This document shows, one piece after another, positions 24,011 to 37,587 of a DNA stretch of 64,000 nt. The notes beneath the pieces are model-generated. The model saw only the letters and a list, made by a program, of their open reading frames with translations. It did no database searches and was not told the DNA's origin. Source of the stretch: Motacilla alba alba (lineage: Eukaryota > Chordata > Aves > Passeriformes > Motacillidae); contig NC_052018.1 in NCBI RefSeq assembly GCF_015832195.1, positions 3,771,856 to 3,835,855 on the forward strand, given 5' to 3'. Positions within the stretch are counted from its first letter, which is position 1. The number at the start of each line of letters is the position of its first letter. The position numbers were made by a program, and so were the translations under genes.

Positions 24011-26959
24011 CCCCTCTCAGTGGCTGCCCCAGATCATTTTAAAACACATTTGGGTGCTGAGGGCAACAGTGGCCAGAATGGTTTGTGTGAACACAGGGAC
24101 TCTGTAATATCCACCTTTTGCAAGGATGGGGCCAGTCCAGGTCTTGGCTGCTCTGAATGATGGCTGAATGAAGGTGGTTTCTTGATCCTTCTTCCTAAAA
24201 TAGATTGAAAAGATGAAAGATGAAAGGCTGAAAGCAGGAGTTTTGCCCAAATTCAGTTGTTGCTTACCTTAAATTCCACGTTTACATTTCACCTTAACTT
24301 CCCAATCACTGGAACCTGGGGCTCCCAGGAGTGAGTGTGATCATCCAGGACTCAGGAGTGTCCTGAGCCTGCAGAGGGGAGGGAAGTGCTGCCCTCAGCT
24401 TCCCAGATCTCCCAGGTGACACAGAGATGAGTGAGGGTTTTTGGAGTGCTTTGCACATCTTTGGGTGCTGCTCCTCTGGCCAGCATCTGATTTATAAGTG
24501 CTGCCAGAGGGGCGGTTCCTGCCGGGGTTTTGGGACGTCTCACTCCCACGTGTGCATCCCCTCAGACACAACACTTGGTTGTAAAACGTGCCTGGCTCCA
24601 ATTCTGGTGTGGAGCCTGCCACCTCCTCCTTGCAATCTCTTGTTTTTTCCTTCCCCCTCCTCCTGTCTGCCTTGATCTGAAGGAAAACCCACTCAGCAGA
24701 GAGTGTCAGGCTGTGAAATAAACCCACGAGGTGCTGGGAATACTCCAGCTGGGATTTGTTCCCATGTATATCCGTATCTATATCATTTACATCTATAAAA
24801 AAAAGGTTAAACTGTGATAGTTGAAATCCTGTGTAGCAGAGTCACTTTGAAAATTCAGTCTTTAGGTGCTTAAATGTGTAATTCCTTGGCTTTCCTGGTG
24901 CAAGGGGACCCAGTGTGGCTTTCTGTGACAAAGTCTCCACTGAATTTAATTAAGGTTTTATGGGGGTGATTGTGGGAGACCTCGGATCACTTACTGATGA
25001 TGGGATATCACTTCCCATGCCAAAATAGTGAGGAATGAGACACTTTCCTGGGAACAATGACCCTTTTCATCATTTCTGCTTTGGGGCTGTGGCAGAGGAG
25101 CAAGGTCCTGTCCATTACTGGGTCGTGGCAGCTCATGCCAGGGAGAGCAGCCAGCTGATGGGGAAGTAAAATGTGTAAATTTGCTTTGTGCTTCCTCTTA
25201 ATTGACCCAAAGGAGGAAGTAAAAAGAAACAAAGAAACCTGGGCCAATTAATTTTTAACTTTTTTTTTTTTTTATGGTAAGAAATATAGAGCTTTGGACT
25301 GACTAAAACTTAAGGGATTGGATCTAGCTGACAAAAATAAAGTGGAAAAGTTTTATTCAGGTTCCTTCAAGGAAAATTTTTTAACAGTTAACAGCAAATC
25401 AATGTTTGAATGAAAATGAAGTGTTTAGGGCTCAGCTGTAATTTAAAGTTTTTAGCACTATTTTTGCAGAATTCCAGAATGGTTTGGGTTGGAAGGAACC
25501 TTAAAGATCATCCAGTTCCAACACCCAGCCATGGGCAGGGACACCTTCCACTACCCCAGGCTACTCCAAGCCCCATCCAGCCTGGCCTTGGACATTTCCA
25601 GGGATGGACCAGCCACAGCTTCTCTGGGAAACCTGTGCCAGGGTCTCACCACCCTCACAGGGAACAACTTCCTCCTAAGCAAAGAATTTTAATTGATATA
25701 TTTAAGTTTTGAGTAAAAGCAAAGTTTATCCCATTAAAATGCTAGACTGATTCCCTCCTTTAAAATTTTCATTGAGCTTTTAGGGACAAGCAAAAATTAT
25801 CTGAAACTTTATCTTCCAGTTAGCCCAGAGAAATCCATGGTCCACCAGCCTGGCCACCTAAATTAAAAATGCAGTTAATTTTTCCCATGGATTAGTCTCA
25901 AACTGGCTCTTCCATTTCATGAGCAATGTGTCTCACTGCTGGGTGGCTGAGGACAGCACTGGAATCGGTGCCCAGAAGATTTCTGCTTCCAAGAGATGGA
26001 GCAGCAGCCACTGGTGCTCCAGATGGAGATGCAGCTTGAATTTGTTGGTCTACAAAGAAGCATTTTTTGGATGGACTTCAGCAGAACCAACCTTGATTTC
26101 CACCAGCTTTTCTCTCCAGGCATCTGGGAAAGGGAATGTGGCTCTAAGCCACAGGAGAGGAACCAACACTCGAGGGTTTGAATCATCTCATTGTGGACAG
26201 CTGAGACCTGCATGATCCTGTCTGGGAATTTTGTGGTGGGAGCAATGACCTGTCCTCATGTTTCTCAAATCTGACCCAAAAATTGGGCGACTTTTAATTT
26301 TAAATGAAATTCAGCAAAAATCAGACCTATTTCTATTAATTTTTTTCCTCTCTAGCCTTATATATTTGAAGTGCCTGGACCCACTTTTCACTCAGTGGCT
26401 AACTAACATAAAACAAATTTATTTTTTTTGCTTTCTTCGCCATAGGTTTTTGTCCAAACACACCATATGTGCTCCAACCTTATTTTCCTCCCATCTCTCC
26501 TGGACTGCCAGGTGGAGCTGATGGGCGTGAGTGGGTACAAAAACCTGCCAGACGAAAACCTGGCACACCTGTAATGCTGGAACACACCATCCTGGTGCTT
26601 CCCCAACGCAGTGAGAGACCAGAGGCAGAAATCAATGCAGACAGAGGTTTTATAATTTAAAAATTGTGCATTTTGACAAACAGCTGGCAGTAACACGCGT
26701 CCCTCTTCCCCCTTAATGCAGAAAATACATGTCTGGAACCCAGACGTCTGATTTTCCAATGCCACGTGTAATGACCCACAAAGACTGTGCTTGAATTAAC
26801 CCCTGCTTTTGGCTACTAGACAAGAGCCCAAAGGCAGGCCCACCCTGTACTCCACTCCATTTGACCCTAGAGAGAACCAATCCCCCTTTCCAAGGAATTA
26901 TTTTCATGGAAAAACCATAATTTCTATCTTCTGATTGAAAACGCCTCTGAAAATCAACA
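24011..26959. other. Non-coding stretch right of which FAM167A ends
   Basis: Unique A/T-rich sequence apart from the CR1 at 25470-25690 and a T run near 25260. AATAAA on the minus strand at 26418-26423 is a third, far candidate for the FAM167A poly(A) site. Confidence 0.5.
25470..25690 (-). mobile_element. CR1 3' fragment (subfamily A)
   Basis: Near-consensus over 220 bp, from ccagaatggtttgggttgga to the ttcctcctaagcaaag end. Confidence 0.92.
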
Positions 26960-26976
26960 TGTGGGACACAAACGGA

Positions 26977-26982
26977 TTTATT
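26977..26982 (-). terminator. Candidate FAM167A poly(A) signal, distal
   Basis: Canonical AATAAA on the minus strand in an A/T-rich context, about 2.1 kb downstream of the stop. The length would suit the long 3' UTR known in mammals. Use is unproven. Confidence 0.3.
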
Positions 26983-27469
26983 TTTATGAAAAAAGTAAAC
27001 AAAGAAGAATTTTAACGAGATGGTTTTTTTTTTTTCCAAGATGTCCATGGGGAAGTAAGGCTGTTCCTAGTAAACTGAACGGCACCGTGGCTGGTTGTCT
27101 CGCCAAAGGCCAAGTGACAGTCTGGTCACAACCCAAAATAAACTTTCCTCACCTGGGGAGCACAAGATTCAGCACCCAGGCATGGTACTGATGGTGTAGA
27201 TAAAGCTCTGGTGCCTAAAATTCCTCCTTCCTTAGCAGAAAGAAAAGATACTCAGGGAGCTTTGGGGTGGATTGGAAGGCATCACCCAGGCGTTGTGGGG
27301 ATGGAGGACTGATCTCAGCTCAGAGTCCCCAGCCCCACATGTCTGTGAACCCCTTAATTCATCCCTACCATGCAGATCTGTGGAGGCACATGAATTATTT
27401 CTCTTCTCTGCACCAACCCAAAGCTCCCTGTGGAGCCCCAGGTCTGGAGGCCTCCTTGCATCCTCCCAG

Positions 27470-27560
27470 GCACGTCGGAGTCTCACCGGATCGCGGTTCC
27501 CGTCACGTTTCGGAACAAAGGTGCGAACCCAGCCCAGAGCCTCCCAGGAGAGGCGTCCTG
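27470..27560. other. CpG cluster in the probable FAM167A 3' UTR
   Basis: About nine CpGs occur in 60 bp (cgtcggagtctcaccggatc and following), while flanking DNA is CpG-poor. No splice or coding signal is evident. Confidence 0.4.
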
Positions 27561-27777
27561 CGGGCTCAGATGCACACACACAGCCACTGACACACACACA
27601 CACAGAGCTCACAGACAGCTACAGGCACATCGACACAGCCACAGCTTCCAGAGCAGTGGGATTGCTCCTCCTGCTCCTTCCCAGGCCTTGGGCTGGCGCT
27701 GTGGGCACAGCCAGGTCTGCTCAGCCAAGAGCTGCTCCTGCTCGGCCATGTGGGGAGGAGCAGAGCTGGGCTGAGGT

Positions 27778-27860
27778 CCTAGAATGGTTTGGGTTGGACA
27801 GGACCATAAAGATCAGCTGATTCCAACCCTCCTGCCATGGGTATGGGCACCACCAGCAGG
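27778..27860 (-). mobile_element. Very short CR1 3' end in the probable FAM167A 3' UTR
   Basis: Only the last 80 bp or so (tagaatggtttgggttggac through ccatgggtatgggcacc). It is in the sense orientation of FAM167A. Confidence 0.85.
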
Positions 27861-28145
27861 ATTGTTCCACTCTGACAGGGTCAGGAGTGGGGTGGGCACA
27901 GGAGGGAGAGCCTGAAGGCATCCACGCTTGATCTGTACTCTCTTGGGTGCCAGCTGTCCCAAAATTTCCATGGCAAGACCTCTGGAGTCCCTTGCTGGGC
28001 AGCACCAGAAGTCTCTGCCCCCTGTGCCAGGTACAGGCAGCCATGTAAAGGCAAGAAAACGCAGCATCCATCTCACATTCTGCTGGGCAGGGAGGGAACT
28101 CCCTGCATTGCTGAAAGTCCAAAGCTCATCACAGCAATTTCTCCC

Positions 28146-28151
28146 TTTAAT
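28146..28151 (-). terminator. Candidate FAM167A poly(A) signal, proximal
   Basis: ATTAAA on the minus strand, 972 nt downstream of the stop codon. It is the nearest variant hexamer I noticed. Use is unproven. Confidence 0.25.
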
Positions 28152-29122
28152 TTTAAGTCCCATTTTGGGTCTGTTACCCAAAAGTCCCCTTTCTCCTCTT
28201 GAGGTCCTCTTTCTGATGGATGTGTGTTGCTACAGAGGATCCAGGGTTTGCTGGTGCTGCTGTTGTGGGGGGTGTCAGCCTGGGGACTTCTCTGACAGGA
28301 AACGTCTTGGGTACAACATTTCCTTGTTTTCAGGGTGAACCACAGGGTGCCTTGTGGCTGACAATGGGATCCAACAGGATCAGAAAAGTGTATTGCTCTG
28401 GGTATGACTTCCAGGGCACACAGGAGACTTCTGGTCAGCTGGAATCTCCGAATGTGCCCATGGTGAGTCCATAATCTATACCACAGGCAAAGTGAAGCTG
28501 TAGTGCCCTGGACTCTACGGAGCAATCCAACAAACACATCTTCTCACCACTTCTTGGGGCTGGTACCATTTAACCTACAGTCCTTTGCTTGCTGGGAGGG
28601 CTCCTTCCCACTGGAAATCAACTTCCCACCTGAAACAGCCCCATGGATCCCACACTTGGAGCAGCAGAGGCTGAGGCCTGGAGCCCAAGGGGACATCCAT
28701 GGAGGAGAGTAACGTTGCCCCAACCTGGGAGGAAGGGAAGGGAAGAGGGATTTTGCTTTGTGGCTGATTTTTGACCCCCCTTTGATTTTTGAGCACAACC
28801 ACCTACACTGAGCTGCGCCCTGTGGGAAGAAGAGGAGGAGAAAGGACCTGGCAAAGGAGCTGAGCGCGTGTGTTGGGTCTGGATGCTCTCCAGGCTTCTT
28901 CCACGCAGGACTTGCCTTCCTAATGAGCATCCCCATGCTGTTCCAGTGCCAATCTCCACTCTGCCACCAAGACCAGCTGCAGGTTCCCTCTGCTCCCGTT
29001 GGCCTCTCCCAGTTTGCTCCCGTTCCCTCTGCTCCTCGTTGGCCTCTCCTCACCCAGCCACGAGGCAGAGAGAGCCCTCTCCCTCTTTCTCCCCCATTCT
29101 TCCCTCTCCTTCCCCACCCCGT

Positions 29123-29930
<808 letters not shown>

Positions 29931-30744
29931 AGGTGCTCGATCTGTGAGGGAGACAGGGATCTTCCAAGCCAGCAATGCATCCCAAAAATATACCAGCTCA
30001 GGATGGGGAATTTTTAACAATAGAGAAATTCTGTGCCTGCTCGTGTTTCCAGGAGCACCAGGAAAGTGGAATTAAAGCCGTGCCAAGGCTGTTGGCTTGG
30101 GTATCTGTCAGGCTTCAGAGCCTCCATCTCAACATTAAACAAAGCCCAAATTAATTTTGCTCATAAGGCAGCAGCCACAGGGAGACAGATCAATTAAAGG
30201 TGGAAAGAACCAATTAAAAGAACACCAAATAACTGATCCCCAAATACTCAGCCTGGGTTTCCAGCCTGCCTAAATCAGAGCTGGCCCATGACAGAGTCCA
30301 CCTCCTCTGTTGCCTAATTTATCTCAGTGATTTGAAGTGGCTCTCAGGATGGGACCTCCATGGTTTCCCACAGGACAGAGAACTACAGCCTCCAAGCTAA
30401 TGATCTAAGTGTTTTGGAGGTATTTTTTTCTCCCCTGGCACCTGGCATGGGAAGGTGGAAGATTCAGAAGTAATGAAAGGAAAGAGGTCTTTTATTTAAA
30501 AAAAAAAATTCTAACTCATAATTAATGAAATTAATTTCCACAGGATGCTATGGGCAGTGAAGGAAGGAGTGAACACTTGGTGTGGGAATCAGCCCAGAAA
30601 ACAAGGGAAGGCAGGGCTGGAAAAGCAAATCAAGACAATTCCCATTTCCCACCCCACTCCCCTCCTCACAGAAAAGCAACAAAACCACAAAAGCTACAAA
30701 AAAATGAAGGTGGGAAAGAAGCTGAACACGCTCACCAGAAGGGG

Positions 30745-30805
30745 CTGGAACAGGAGGATCTCCAAGGCCCCTTCCAACTCAGCCAGTTCTAGGACCCTGT
30801 GACTC
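30745..30805 (+). mobile_element. CR1 3' terminus remnant
   Basis: Only about 60 bp: aggatctccaaggccccttc, caactcagccagttct and accctgtgac. It fits the last bases of a CR1. Confidence 0.6.
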
Positions 30806-31146
30806 TTTCTTTTGGGATAAATTTCCCTTTCCTGGATTTTAGCAGCATGGATGTGATCAGACCATATGAGTTTCCCTCCAGGCCTGAAAATGACCTGCCC
30901 AGTTTGTGGGTACAGAGGCAGCTCTGGGGAAAGGAAGTAAATTATTCCTGGCCTGGTGGCTTGTGCATGAAGATGTAGAAGGGAAGGGAGGAAAGTTCCC
31001 CTTGAGAGACCCCACAGAGACCCTGATATTCCTACATGAGACCTTTCCATGCCTGACACAAGGGCTGCTGCAAGCATGAAGTGAACCAAAGCAGCCCCAG
31101 GGTTGCTTTAGCTTTTGCTCTAATCCCTCCTCCTCCAGGCAAGCAG

Positions 31147-31374
31147 AGAATCCCAGAATGGTTTGGGTTGGAAGAGACCTTAAAGATCATCCAGTCCCAC
31201 CCCCTGCCATGGGCAGGAACACCTTCCACTATCCCAGGCTGCTCCAAGCCCCATCCAACCTGGCCTTGGACACTTCCAGGGATGGGAAACTGTGCCAGGG
31301 CCTCACCACTCTCACAGGGAAGAATTCTTTTCTAATATCTAAATCCCTTCAAACCCAAACCATTCTATGATTCT
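31147..31374 (-). mobile_element. CR1 3' fragment flanked by inverted copies of its own end
   Basis: A minus-oriented subfamily A fragment occupies the left and centre. The right end, 31347-31374, is the CR1 3' terminus again but in plus orientation. The two 28-bp arms (31147-31174 and 31347-31374) match at 25 of 28 positions as an inverted repeat. Confidence 0.88.
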
Positions 31375-31489
31375 CTAACACTACAGAGGCATCCTGGAGG
31401 ACCTTGCCTGATGCTCCCAGACAGCAATAAGACCCCAGCTTGGCTGTCTGGAGAGGATTAAGTCACCTTTGTACCAATCTCTGAGTGAA

Positions 31490-31513
31490 TCTCTCTCTCT
31501 CTCTCTCTCTCTC
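31490..31513. repeat. (CT)n microsatellite
   Basis: Twelve uninterrupted CT units in the second FAM167A intron. On the transcribed minus strand it reads GA. Confidence 0.92.
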
Positions 31514-32104
31514 AGGAAATCTCTCTCAAATTGTTGGCAGGGTTGTGGTAATTTACCTTTGTAAAAAAAACCCCACTATTTCCTCTCAGACCTCATAACC
31601 TGTGCCCCCAGCAGAGCAATGCCACTTGGCAGTTTTTATTCTTCCACCTGAGTTACAATAAAAACAAAAAACCTATTCTGTTGATATTTTGCCCTGCCTC
31701 ACAACAAATGCTGACATTTTATCAGGAGGCAATCACAGGTGTTATTGAAGTGACCCTGGGTCATTCTTTCTTCTTGGTGTATCAAGTTACCTAAGAAATG
31801 CCATCAAAGGCTTTCATTAAATATTTGGAAGAATGTGGGATTAAAAAAGCCTGTGCTGTCAAAAAAAAAAAAATAAAAGCCAACAACATTTAAAAGAGAA
31901 TTATGAGGCCATTGTGCAGAGAGCTGTGAGTTATAGGTGCTTTTTTTCTCTTGCGAACCAGCTTTACATTTTTTGACTGGTTCTTGTTTTCCCTCTTTTG
32001 AGGAATCCGTTTGATTTCACACAAGCTGGAGGGCAAAGCCCTCTAGAAAATAAAGATAAGGAACAAAGCCTGGCAGTGGTTGACTAAAACCATGTGCATG
32101 TGTC

Positions 32105-32205
32105 ACTTGGGGACATGGTTTAGTGGCAGCCTTGGCAGTGCTGGGTTAAGAGCTGGACTCAATGATCTTTCAGGGCTTTTCCTTAAGAATTCCATGTTTC
32201 TATGA
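32105..32205 (+). mobile_element. CR1 3' end fragment (subfamily B)
   Basis: Shows ggggacatggtttagtggca and ggactcaatgatctttcagg with a degraded ccatgtttctatg tail. Confidence 0.85.
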
Positions 32206-34024
32206 GAGGATGATGTGCACAAGGAGGAGATGGAAGATGGGACGAGGGCTGTCACTGCCTGTGCTTCTTGGAAGGCTGCCTTGTCTTCCCAGGGCACTGG
32301 GAGTTCCTTTCCTGGTGACAAGTCCTGTGGAGGCAGCTCTGTGGGGTGACAGCTGGGCAGAGGGTGGAGCACCAAAGTCAAACTGCTCTGCAGGGCATGA
32401 ACTCTCATTCCCCACGCTCATCCCTGGGGCTTGGCTTGAGATGCAAACCCCCCGTCCTGATCCATAGTTGTCCCATTAAACACTGCTCTGTTCAAACCCT
32501 CCCAGAATATTTAGAGGAATTTCAGCCAGAACCCAGAAATCCTCATTCTCCTTGCCTTTCCCAGAGGCTCTGCACAAATACTAAAGCCATTCCCCCTGTC
32601 CCATGCTGAGGACCAAACAATCACTGGAAAGGATGAGTGATGTCCCTTTAAAAGCAGTGTTGTCAGGCCAGCAGAGCTCCACAAAGCTGCCTGGCAATGA
32701 ATAATGGGATTACAGGGGCCACACCATGGGAAACCTTGGGGTTTTTGGTTTGCAGAGTTCACCCACGAGGTAACTCCACACTCCAGTTTGTCCCAGTGAG
32801 GCAGCAGCAGGATCCCACACATGGATGCAGCATCCTGGAGAAACCCGTGGGGAGCATCCAGCAAAAGCCAGGCTTTGGATCTCCTTTGAAATTCTCATGG
32901 CCAGGGCAGGAAGAGCCTTAGGTGTGTCTTGCTCATGAAAGCAAACATTTTAGCATACTCTGCCTCTCTCTGCACACCCAGTCCCAGCTGTTTCTCACCA
33001 GCATGGCTGGGGAATGTTGTTGGAAAGGACAGGATGCCAGGTTAAACTTCCCAGGGTGGAAGGGGAACCAAACTCAGGTCCTTCCTGGCAGTGAAGCAAC
33101 TGCTGGATTTAAATACAAAGCTGGACCACCAGATCTTGTGCACTCAGGGAGGATTTCCCACTTGGATTGAGCCTCAGAGTCTCCCAGTTTATGGGAGATC
33201 CCAGGGTTGTTTAACAGAGGGAGGGAGAGAAAGCTCTGGATGTATTCTTTCCTGATTTCCAGCCTATGTGGCTCATCCTAAATAGCTACAAGCAATTGCC
33301 TTCAATTTTGCCTTCAACAGACAGGAAGACCAATAATTTCCCCATTTCCAGCAGTCTATCTTTCCTCTGCTTTGCTTTTGGGGGATTTTCAGCAGGCAGC
33401 ACCTCGAGGCATGGAGATGAGGAGCTCTTTGACATTTCCCTCTCTTCCCAAAAGAGAAGAGTCCCATGGATGAAGTCCCAGCCTGGTCCATGAAGCTCAG
33501 GGGGAGAGGTCTGTGGAGAGGCAGCTGCTCCCACAGGGCCAGCCTTTTTTATTTCCAGAAGATCTAAAGAAACTGAAATGTGAATTAGCACTTTCCCGAG
33601 TGCACCCACTTGGATTCAAGCACAAAGAAGCTCAGGCCACTTGTCAGATCCTTGCCAAACCCTTCAGACAAGTCCACATTGTCCGTGTTTTAGTTTGGGG
33701 CTCCTTCAGAGGTGCTCAGATGCCACCGTTATAGCTAATTTTAGGTGCTCATGCCCTTGTGGTGCAACCCACAGCCCCAGATGAGTTATCCCAGCTCCTT
33801 CTGGAGTGCCTGGGAGTTCCCCACCACCACCAGGAGATCTTTCTCTGCCAGCTGGACCATGCAAAGTCTGTCCCAAATCTCACCCTTCCTCAGGGCTGTT
33901 TAGGCTGTGCTGGCTCCCCCTCTCCCCAAGGCAGTGGCTGCACCCAAACTGACCCTTGGGGATGGTCCTGTTCCATAATAAATCCTAAACTCTTCCCTAG
34001 TTTCAGCAATTTAACAGTAGAGGT

Positions 34025-34228
34025 CACAGAGTACCAGAATGGTTTGGGTTGGAAAGGACCTTAAAACTCATCCTGTTCCACCCCCTGCCATGGGCAGGAA
34101 CACCTTCCACTATCCAAGATTGCTCCAAGCACTGTCCAACCTGGCCTTGGACACTTCCAGGGATGGGGACTCCACAGCTTCTCTTAGCACCCTGTGCCAG
34201 GACCTCCCCACCCTCATAATGAGGAAAT
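34025..34228 (-). mobile_element. CR1 3' fragment (subfamily A)
   Basis: About 200 bp, close to consensus, from gtaccagaatggtttgggtt to the ccaccctcataatgagg end. Sense orientation within the second FAM167A intron. Confidence 0.92.
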
Positions 34229-35124
34229 TTGGTGCTGCATCATTGTTCAAATTCACTCTAGCACTTGTTCAACCAATATGAGTATCTCAAATGGAAATAA
34301 AAGAACTTAATTTTTAAAAATCTGATTGACAGGACACAGGTGTTTTATGATTTCCCAGGAGGATCCACCAGAAATTTGTGTTCCTTTTCAGGTCTTTCCT
34401 GCATTTGGGCTCACACCTCTCAGATTTCAATGCCAAACTGGTGAATTTGAGATAGAAAACTCATTTTTCCTAAAAGAACAAAATCAGAACTGTTTTAAGA
34501 TGTCCCTGTTCATAGACCTGCACTTTGGCCATACTTAGGAGGGAGAGGACTTTGAGTGCTTAATTTTATAACTTGCAAAACCTGGCAAATTTCAAAAGCA
34601 AAGTGTGACCCCTCCAGCCCTCAAGTCTGTCACCATCCCTGGGCTGGTGATGGTTTTGCTCTCAGCACAGATGAGGAGCTGCCACACTTGACAGTGCAAA
34701 GGCAAACACAAGGGCAGAGAAGAGGCAGGAGGAGCTGAGGAGGGAAATGCTCCAGCCCCGGGGCAGCTCAGCACACGCTGAGAGCTGCAATTTGCTCCTA
34801 CACCTCCACAGAGCCTCTCAGCACAAAAACAAGAGCAGTTTGCATGTCTGAATAAATCAGCTTCTCGGGGCCAGGTTCTCAGCAGGGCCCAGCTGACGTG
34901 GCTGGCTGAGGCTCTGTGGGTTTTTTGTCAGTCCTACAAACCTGGGTCTGGGACAGGTCACGTGAGGTGACAGGCCCAGAAAAGCAGATGGACAATAAAA
35001 CCCTGGGTTTGTCTTTTGCTTCAGTCCATGAGCAGCCTGAACCTGGCTGAAGTCAAATCAGAGCAGACTCTGAAGAGGCAGAGGAAAATTCCTTGCAGTG
35101 TCAGATGATGACTTTTGTGTGGAT

Positions 35125-35398
35125 TGGGAGTGACAAGAGATAGGGCAAGAGGAAATGGCCTCAAGTTGCACCAAGGGAGGTTTAAATTGGATATTAGGAA
35201 AAAATTTCTTCAGCATAAGGATTGTCCAGCCCTGGCACAACTGCCCAGGGCAGTGGAGGAATCTCCATCCTTGGGGGGATTTGAAAGCTGTATGAATGTG
35301 GCTTGGGGACATGGTTTAGTGCTGGCCTTAGCAGTGCTGGGGAGTGGCTGGACTCGATGAGCTTAAAGAGCTTTCCCAACCTAAACCTTCCTATGATA
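35125..35398 (+). mobile_element. CR1 3' fragment (subfamily B)
   Basis: About 275 bp with ttggatattaggaaaaaatt and gggacatggtttagtgctgg, ending aaaccttcctatgatag. Confidence 0.9.
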
Positions 35399-35428
35399 GT
35401 ACCAAATTTACTCTCCTGCCTCTGCTGC

Positions 35429-35449
35429 TTTTGGCTGGGATAGAGTTAA
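35429..35449 (+). repeat. Dispersed repeat word, copy 2
   Basis: Identical over 21 bases to 2190-2210. It lies 31 bp right of the CR1 at 35125-35398; a CR1-terminus-like sequence also precedes copy 1. Confidence 0.5.
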
Positions 35450-35775
35450 ATCCAAAACAGGGTGATCCTGTACCAATTGCCTGATGGCAACCGTCCCCAG
35501 CATGTGCAAACTCCTGAAGCTCCAAGTGCTTGGCAGGAGCTCCCTGGGACAAGCCAGAACCATTCCAGGGTGATGCTGTTGAAACAACCCAGCCTGAACA
35601 CGCTGGGAGCTGTGCTGAGGGCTGGGGGTGATGGAGCTGCACACTCTGCATTTCACTCCCTAAGGACAGGGCTGCTGCACTTCTTTGCTGCATGGAAAGA
35701 ATCTCCACATTCACCAGCTTTTGCTCCTTCATGGGCTAGGTGAACCCTACAGACCCTAAATAACCACATTGTGGG

Positions 35776-36362
35776 ATCACAGAATCATGGAAGGGTTTGG
35801 GTTGGAAGGCATCTTAAAGCTCACCTTGCTCCTGTCCCTGACAGGGACACCTTCCACTATCCCAGGTCACTCCAAGCACCATCCAGCCTGGCCTTGGACA
35901 CTTCCAGGAATCCAGGGGCAGCCACAGCTTCTCTGGGTGCCCTCCCCACCCTCACTGGGAGCAGTTCCTTCCCACTATCCCATCCATCCCTGCCCTCTGG
36001 CAGTGGGAAGCCCTTCCTTGTGTCCTGTCCCTCCACCCCTTGTAAATGGTCTCTCCCCATCTTTCTTGTAGGCTCCTTCAGTAACTGGAAGGCCACAATC
36101 AGCTCATCCCAAAGCCTTCTCCAGGCTGAACAATCCCAGTTGTCTCAGCCTTTCCTCACAGCAGAGCTGCTCCATCCCTCTGATCATCCTGGTGCCTCCT
36201 CTGGACTCTCTCCAGCAGCTCCAGGTCCTTCCTGTGCTGGGCCCCAGGGCTGGGGCAGCTCTGCAGGTGGGGTCTCACCTGAGAGGGGCAGAAGGGGCAG
36301 AATCCCCCTTCCCCTGCTTCCCACACTGGGGGATCAGCCCAGGATCTGGTTGGTTTCTGAGC
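35776..36362 (-). mobile_element. CR1 3' fragment (subfamily A), about 590 bp
   Basis: The longest CR1 copy in the window. It extends past ggcaggctgaacaatccc-type and ctctggactctctccagcag blocks to aggatctggttgg. It lies within the second FAM167A intron. Confidence 0.93.
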
Positions 36363-37587
36363 TTCACCCTGCTGTGGAGCCTTCCTGATGGCTTTGCTAC
36401 CACAGCATGAGGAAAAATCTTGTCTGTGTTGGGATGTTTGGAAGCTTGTTCCTTTATTTGACAAGAAACTGCATTTCACCCTTGAAATGTAATGTGAAAT
36501 GCACCTTTTGGTTCCAGCACCATGTGATGGGATGGCCTGGCTGTGCTCCCTCTGCCTGCTGGCAGCTCTTTGCCTCCAGCTCAGCTATTTCACCCTGTGG
36601 TCAGTCAAAAAATTGCTCTCTCTTTTGGGGAAATTGCTCTAAATTACCAGTCACGTCCAGATCCAGCAAAGACCGGTATAATTAAGGGCTGGGAAATGGA
36701 AAGTGAGGAACAATTAGGGTTTGCTTGGCCTTTTCTCATCTTTAATTCAAACTTTCAGTTTTTGACAGATGGTGGTTTAGATACCACACCCGAGTTTAAG
36801 GGGTAGAATCAGACTCTGAGACAATTTGTACTTCCATCATGGGCAGAGATTGAAAGAAAACCCCAAATCTTTTAAAATCCAGGGTTCTGAGAAGGAAAAT
36901 CTATTTCTTACTGTCTTTGATCATCTTGAGATTTGGGGTTTCCATCAAGTGTGAATTTAGGATTACACCCAGATTCAGGTCACAGATCTGGAGCTGAGGT
37001 TCTCCAGAGCACTGAGGGGTTGTAGGGGATCATCTCAAAGCTGTTCCTAATAGTCCTGGATTCCTGAAAGCATGATCCTGAGAAAGAAAGTCACCAAACT
37101 GCAATATCCAGAACCACCTCTGTAAATAAATCCTCAGGGGACCAGTGGAGTTGGGAGAATGCAGCAACAGAAAGCTGACAAATCCACATTATCTGAAGCA
37201 AAAGTCACAAGAGAAATCTTTAAAACTGTTATTCATTTTTGTCAGAAGCTTTCCTCAAATATTTCAGTGCTTCTCAAAAACAAAGTGTCTGCACAGGAAC
37301 ATTTTCACAAGTGTTGGCCACAAGTGATGTCCCAGCCCCTGCTGCAAATATTCCTGCTGGGACTCACGGGCAAAATTCCAACTGGGCAACAGAAACAAAG
37401 CCATGTGTCATGAGTCACTTCCAGTGATTTGGGCCAAATAATAAAGAATTTTCATGCCAGTGAGGAGAAGGGAAGTGTGTTTTTGGTGTCTGATTGCTTC
37501 TACTCTTGTGAAGAGCACCTGAGCTCAGTGTCCAGCTCTGACTTCAGCTGCCCTGACAGGGACATATCCATCCTATCGACCTCCAGA

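Larger units (their letters stand above)
26960..29122 (-). other. FAM167A: Probable FAM167A 3' UTR (extent uncertain)
   Basis: Sequence downstream of the TGA on the minus strand. Mammalian FAM167A mRNAs have a long 3' UTR, so a 1-2 kb tail is plausible. Minus-strand poly(A) hexamers are ATTAAA at 28146-28151 (tail about 1.0 kb) and AATAAA at 26977-26982 (about 2.1 kb). Another AATAAA lies farther out at 26418-26423. The stretch includes a short CR1 end (27778-27860), a dense CpG patch (27470-27560) and a short CA run near 27589-27602. No other coding signal is visible. Confidence 0.4.

Noticed and set aside
1..29000. TDH or MTMR9 exons, neighbours of FAM167A in mammals
   Set aside because: No segment resembled either protein in any frame I read. 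Short exons could be missed by eye; a translated search would settle it.
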